Of a stretch of DNA of 40,599 bases, positions 38,088-40,599 are shown piece by piece. A model generated the notes under the pieces. That model did not search any database. It was given only the letters and a program-made list of their open reading frames with translations, and had not been told where the DNA came from. A program made the position numbers and the translations under genes. The number at the start of each line of letters is the position of its first letter. The stretch's first letter is position 1. The stretch comes from a virus. The DNA is taken from positions 1-40,599 of the IMG/VR virus record IMGVR_UViG_3300031227_000138; one strand, given 5' to 3'.

Positions 38088-38302
38088 TTTTCCTTAATCT
38101 TTTCCATTCTCATAATTATTAATCTTCTCCAGTTTCCACCACCATGTCCTTTTTTTAATAAATCTTCTAACATTTCTAAAGCGTGCTTATTAGAGAGTTT
38201 AACAAAACCATCAACATCACTCGGTGTATACCATCTTCCTGTTGGGTAATTCCTGCTAACTAAAACTGATACCATTTCTTCAATTTTATCTCTAAGCTTC
38301 AT
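38084..38302 (-). CDS. small hypothetical protein, HTH-like (72 aa)
   Basis: MKLRDKIEEMVSVLVSRNYP, then WYTPSDVDGFVKLSNKHALE, suggests a winged-helix arrangement (three helices). GHGGGNWRRLIIMR may be a wing. Overlaps both neighbours by 4 nt. Possible early DNA-binding protein; weak evidence. Confidence 0.55.
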   Translation of the reverse strand: MKLRDKIEEMVSVLVSRNYPTGRWYTPSDVDGFVKLSNKHALEMLEDLLKKGHGGGNWRRLIIMRMEKIKEK

Positions 38303-38550
38303 TTAATCCTCTCCCTTAATCTTTTTTTCTCTGCATTTACACCAAAAAGCATATCTTTTAGCTTCCCATCTTTTTTATCATCACTATAATTCCATTCATT
38401 CTCATCCTCTCCAACCATCTCTAAAAACCATTTCTTCATTTTCTCTTTAACTATTTTTCTGTTCCTTTTACAGGCTTCACACTCACAACCTTGACCAACA
38501 TTATCACCAACATAATTTAATAAAACTTTGTCAATATCTTCTATTTTCAT
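38299..38550 (-). CDS. Cys-cluster hypothetical protein (83 aa)
   Basis: MKIEDIDKVLLNYVGDNVGQ, then GCECEACKRNRKIVKEKMKK: C22, C24 and C27 form a CxCxxC cluster that may bind zinc but has only three Cys. The rest is helical and highly charged. GAAAGGATTT ribosome site. Not recognised. Confidence 0.6.
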   Translation of the reverse strand: MKIEDIDKVLLNYVGDNVGQGCECEACKRNRKIVKEKMKKWFLEMVGEDENEWNYSDDKKDGKLKDMLFGVNAEKKRLRERIK

Positions 38551-38637
38551 AAATCCTTTCTCTATTTCCTACTACTAGTTTTCTATTTTTCAGTAGTTAA
38601 TTAGTACATTCTCTTTTCTTCCTTCCTATTTTTGCTA
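38551..38637. repeat. AT-rich spacer with repeats next to the HNH gene
   Basis: It holds CTACTAGTTTTCT (38572-38584), repeated at 38635-38647, and one copy (38584-38606) of a 23-bp repeat that recurs at 39094-39116 on the other side of the HNH gene with two mismatches. No gene or terminator seen. Confidence 0.65.
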
Positions 38638-39060
38638 CTAGTTTTCTGGTGTCTTTTCATAAAAATCAACAACATTTTTACAAATTTTAATTAGTTCTTC
38701 TATACTAAAATTGTTTTTTAATTTATTTATTTTTTTTGTACACCAACCAAGATTTCTAATTTCGCACTTTAATTCTGGGGCTTTACTTTGTGGAATAAAA
38801 TGGTCTAACGAAGCGTTTTTACCCAAAATAAGTTTCTCTCCAGTTAAATAACATCTTGCATTTTGAGCATTAAACAGTTCTTCAATTTCTGTTGCCATTT
38901 TTATATCACCCAAATTTCCCGTTGCTTTTGAAACAAACCAATGTTTTTTACACAAATTACTATGTTTAAGTTTTTTGTTGTTACAAGAGACACACAAGTT
39001 CTTTCTTTTCTGCTTCTCCATCCAATTTTTATTCCATCTACTTTGTTTCTTCATAATCAT
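38638..39060 (-). CDS. HNH endonuclease with zinc knuckle (140 aa)
   Basis: CVSCNNKKLKHSNLCKKHWF is a Cys/His zinc finger near the N-terminus. LFNAQNARCYLTGEKLILGK leads to ASLDHFIPQSKAPELKCEIR with the DH pair, then NLGWCTKKINKLKNNFSIEE with the final Asn. This is a full HNH fold of the free-standing homing type. The gene is flanked by direct repeats, suggesting insertion. No good ribosome site, so its start (39060 or 39054) is uncertain. Confidence 0.82.
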   Translation of the reverse strand: MIMKKQSRWNKNWMEKQKRKNLCVSCNNKKLKHSNLCKKHWFVSKATGNLGDIKMATEIEELFNAQNARCYLTGEKLILGKNASLDHFIPQSKAPELKCEIRNLGWCTKKINKLKNNFSIEELIKICKNVVDFYEKTPEN

Positions 39061-39093
39061 ATTATAACTAACCTACATAAAAAAATCAATTAG

Positions 39094-39116
39094 TATTTTT
39101 AAGTAGTTGATTAGTA
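39094..39116. repeat. direct repeat flanking the HNH gene, right copy
   Basis: 23-bp match to 38584-38606 with two mismatches, containing AAGTAGTTGATTAGTA. It includes the stop codon of the gene at 39111-39263. Confidence 0.7.
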
Positions 39117-39263
39117 GTTTATACTCTCCATTTCTAATTCAGTCCTCATATCCTTTATTATTTTAGAAAGTGTTAGCAATTCATTAGCGGTTGCACGAAG
39201 GAAATGACCATCAATGGTAATAAAATATTCTTCGCCGTGTTTTTCTATTTTTATATTTTCCAT
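39111..39263 (-). CDS. small hypothetical protein (50 aa)
   Basis: MENIKIEKHGEEYFITIDGH then FLRATANELLTLSKIIKDMR: a beta hairpin followed by a helix, a layout common to small phage early proteins. Preceded by linker repeat B and GAGGAG. Stop lies in the right HNH-flanking repeat. Function unknown. Confidence 0.65.
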   Translation of the reverse strand: MENIKIEKHGEEYFITIDGHFLRATANELLTLSKIIKDMRTELEMESINY

Positions 39264-39269
39264 AACTCC

Positions 39270-39292
39270 TCTCTAACTGATAGGGTTAGTTA
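39270..39292 (-). repeat. intercistronic linker repeat B, copy 1
   Basis: TAACTAACCCTATCAGTTAG on the minus strand, beginning with the TAA stop of the gene at 39290-39463 and leading into GAGGAG. It contains a CTAAC/GTTAG inverted repeat. Second copy at 39472-39492. Confidence 0.7.
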
Positions 39293-39463
39293 TACTTTTA
39301 CTTCCCGACAACTAAACTTTCCATAATCATCATCATATTTAATATCTTCTTTTTCAATTAACTTAAGCACTTCATCATATGTTGGCTCTTTTTCAAACCT
39401 TACATGGAAAATATACATATCTTCTAATTCTCTTTTAACTGATACACAATATAATTTTTTCAT
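39290..39463 (-). CDS. small hypothetical protein (57 aa)
   Basis: MKKLYCVSVKRELEDMYIFH, then VRFEKEPTYDEVLKLIEKED and a final beta strand. A small alpha/beta fold. Linker repeat B and AAAGGAG precede it. Not recognised. Confidence 0.65.
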   Translation of the reverse strand: MKKLYCVSVKRELEDMYIFHVRFEKEPTYDEVLKLIEKEDIKYDDDYGKFSCREVKV

Positions 39464-39471
39464 CTTCTCCT

Positions 39472-39492
39472 TTCTAACTGATAGGTTAGTTA
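39472..39492 (-). repeat. intercistronic linker repeat B, copy 2
   Basis: TAACTAACCTATCAGTTAGA on the minus strand, again beginning exactly with the TAA stop of the upstream gene and ending at AAAGGAG. One base shorter in the C run than copy 1. Confidence 0.7.
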
Positions 39493-39765
39493 TTTTTTCC
39501 TTTCTAAATAATTGTCTATTTCATTGTTTTGTTGTCTGATTGCCTTATTGAAACCATAAGTAATAAAACGAACTTCGTCATTTGCATCTAGTTTAATATC
39601 TAACATTCTCATCCTCAATTCCTCTCCCATTTCCTTCTCTTTGTCTTGAAGGGCTTTAACTACTTTCTTTGCTAATGGTCTAATTGGTGGGTATGGTTCG
39701 TAATTCCATTCCCTAATAATATCTACCCATTTTTCAATCTCTTTCAACTCTTTTTTAGTTTTCAT
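39490..39765 (-). CDS. helical hypothetical protein (91 aa)
   Basis: MKTKKELKEIEKWVDIIREW, NYEPYPPIRPLAKKVVKALQ, then more charged helix ending NYLERKK. All-alpha. The start overlaps the end of the lysozyme-like gene by 4 nt. No domain recognised. Confidence 0.6.
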   Translation of the reverse strand: MKTKKELKEIEKWVDIIREWNYEPYPPIRPLAKKVVKALQDKEKEMGEELRMRMLDIKLDANDEVRFITYGFNKAIRQQNNEIDNYLERKK

Positions 39766-40220
39766 AATTTATTATAAAAATAATTAATCATATTTAACCA
39801 ATGTTCTTGCCTCACAGGACAATAGACTTCGGCAAGTGCTGAGAGATCACTTTTATCTTCTCTCCACGCTTCATAGTACGATAGGGTTTCAAGTTTATAC
39901 CCAATCGTCCTAATAGCGTCTTCAAAACTCTCAAAGGCAATTTTGCCACTGCCCCAGCCAAAACAATTAAAAGTAGAGGGAATAAAGCGATCGCAAAGCC
40001 CAGACTCACCAAAAGCAATACCAGGCAAGAGCCTAAAATCGAAACCATATTCGTCAGCGACTTCAACAAAGACTTGCTCTTGACCCTCAAGTAGAGTTCC
40101 TTTAAGTGCCAGCGCCAGTTGTTCTGATCTTGTGTCTTGTTCAAAAACTGCAACCTCTTGTATTGGGCTTCTGTAACTAGCATGATTTCCTCCTAAAAGT
40201 AAAAGTATTATTAATATCAT
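39762..40220 (-). CDS. secreted lysozyme/transglycosylase-like protein (152 aa)
   Basis: MILIILLLLGGNHAS is a short hydrophobic start that could be an export signal or anchor. YGFDFRLLPGIAFGESGLCD with E72, then NCFGWGSGKIAFESFEDAIR, is the lysozyme-like/SLT pattern: catalytic Glu followed by a Gly/Asn-rich substrate loop. Four Cys could pair outside the cell. Being far from the holin and CHAP genes, it may act early, in entry or exclusion of other phages. No Shine-Dalgarno; its leader is the structured region upstream. Confidence 0.7.
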   Translation of the reverse strand: MILIILLLLGGNHASYRSPIQEVAVFEQDTRSEQLALALKGTLLEGQEQVFVEVADEYGFDFRLLPGIAFGESGLCDRFIPSTFNCFGWGSGKIAFESFEDAIRTIGYKLETLSYYEAWREDKSDLSALAEVYCPVRQEHWLNMINYFYNKL

Positions 40221-40506
40221 ATTGGCAGGCTTAGGCTAGAGTCTGGGAGTGCCCTCAACCCTAGCCCTTTGGGTTATAACCCTAGTGCTGGAGTAAACTC
40301 GTGGGAAGGTAAGCTTTCGCTTACACCGCTTCTACTCCAGCTCAAGATTTATAACCCCTGAAAATGCCTCTCGCTGTTGTTTAAAGAACAGAGTTAATTG
40401 TGTTCTTGTTGTTTAAGCCAGAGACATCTTCAAGAATTATAATGTGGGAGCAGTTACTAAACACTAGCCCCTGCCCCCGCCTTTCTTGCGACATTTTTTT
40501 AAAGTT
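40221..40506 (-). ncRNA. large structured non-coding RNA candidate, about 285 nt
   Basis: Nested perfect helices in plus coordinates: 40349-40357 with 40271-40279 enclose 40333-40341 with 40287-40295, which enclose 40319-40324 with 40309-40314, capped on the minus strand by a GAAA (GNRA) tetraloop. A second domain has 40417-40425 with 40366-40374 (includes a U-G pair only in minus RNA) around 40401-40407 with 40384-40390. A third is 40261-40266 with 40234-40239. GNRA and U-G both favour the minus strand. It is GC-richer than its flanks and ends at the lysozyme-like start codon. Class unknown. Confidence 0.65.
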
Positions 40507-40599
40507 CTACCACTTCATTTTAATAATTGACTCTATTGACTGAACCAAAACATGACAATCATTTGGCAATTCTTGTAAATCAGAAGCCTCTTTACTATT
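40507..40599 (-). CDS. C-terminus of an unidentified protein (partial)
   Basis: Thirty codons open to the right edge, ending KEASDLQELPNDCHVLVQSI then ESIIKMKW and TAG. Too short to identify. Its stop adjoins the structured RNA candidate, which may be its 3' region rather than a separate transcript. Confidence 0.5.
   Translation of the reverse strand, partial: NSKEASDLQELPNDCHVLVQSIESIIKMKW

Noticed and set aside
39812-40183. Alternative minus-strand frame over the lysozyme-like gene
   Set aside because: The other frame contains the catalytic GESG and NCFGWG motifs and an N-terminal hydrophobic segment; this one has no comparable signal.
1-40599. Stop-codon reassignment (for example TGA or TAG recoded)
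   Set aside because: TAA, TAG and TGA all end genes at sensible positions, often inside ATGA overlaps, and no gene is interrupted by in-frame stops.

Overview
This 40.6 kb window is most of the genome of an AT-rich tailed phage, probably a podovirus with a P22/T7-type portal, adaptor and nozzle. All convincing genes are on the minus strand, so transcription runs from high to low coordinates. Shine-Dalgarno sites are strong (AAAGGAGGTGA type), promoters are sigma70-like (TTGACA, 17 bp spacer) and TGA is used as a stop. A CHAP endolysin beside XhlA-like and holin-like membrane proteins suggests, without proving, a single-membrane (monoderm) host. No DNA polymerase, integrase or tRNA gene is seen. 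Both ends cut through genes, so replication genes may lie outside the window.

Layout in order of transcription. (1) 40.6-37.4 kb: end of a truncated gene, a 285-nt structured non-coding region, a secreted lysozyme-like protein, many tiny genes, an HNH endonuclease flanked by direct repeats, and a PD-(D/E)XK-like nuclease. (2) 37.5-33.8 kb: sugar-metabolism genes (NAD-dependent epimerase, two-gene transketolase, TylF-like methyltransferase) and a secreted Tyr-rich protein. (3) 33.8-23.7 kb: terminase subunits, a tandem LicD pair, portal and a large GT[I/V]-repeat protein. (4) 23.7-9.9 kb: scaffold, major capsid protein, beta-helix proteins, FkbM methyltransferase, two glycosyltransferases, a second repeat protein, tail spike, adaptor and nozzle. 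(5) 9.9-5.3 kb: probable internal virion proteins, then the lysis genes. (6) 5.3-0 kb: an HNH/AP2 endonuclease, many small early-type genes, an excisionase-like HTH fused to a nuclease domain, and the start of a Rad52-like annealing protein.

The most notable feature is regulatory. Blocks 3, 4 and 5 each begin with the same device: a strong promoter whose predicted first nucleotide abuts a compact RNA of two hairpins, with a conserved 11-nt loop (GAARGCAGAAG) and compensatory changes in both stems, ending in an intrinsic terminator. In all three the terminator competes with one of the two hairpins. This looks like a phage-specific attenuator or an antitermination RNA in the style of HK022 put, controlling three late operons together. 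A different promoter plus attenuator precedes the HNH gene at 5.1 kb.

Other structured RNA candidates are a 267-nt region at 3.7-4.0 kb, the 285-nt region at 40.2-40.5 kb, overlapping inverted repeats before the FkbM gene, and a tRNA 3'-end mimic joined to a start codon at 21.4 kb. The glycan genes lie inside the head and tail operons, which suggests that the virion, perhaps its GT[I/V]-repeat fibres, carries sugars. All functions come from reading motifs by eye; no database search was possible.
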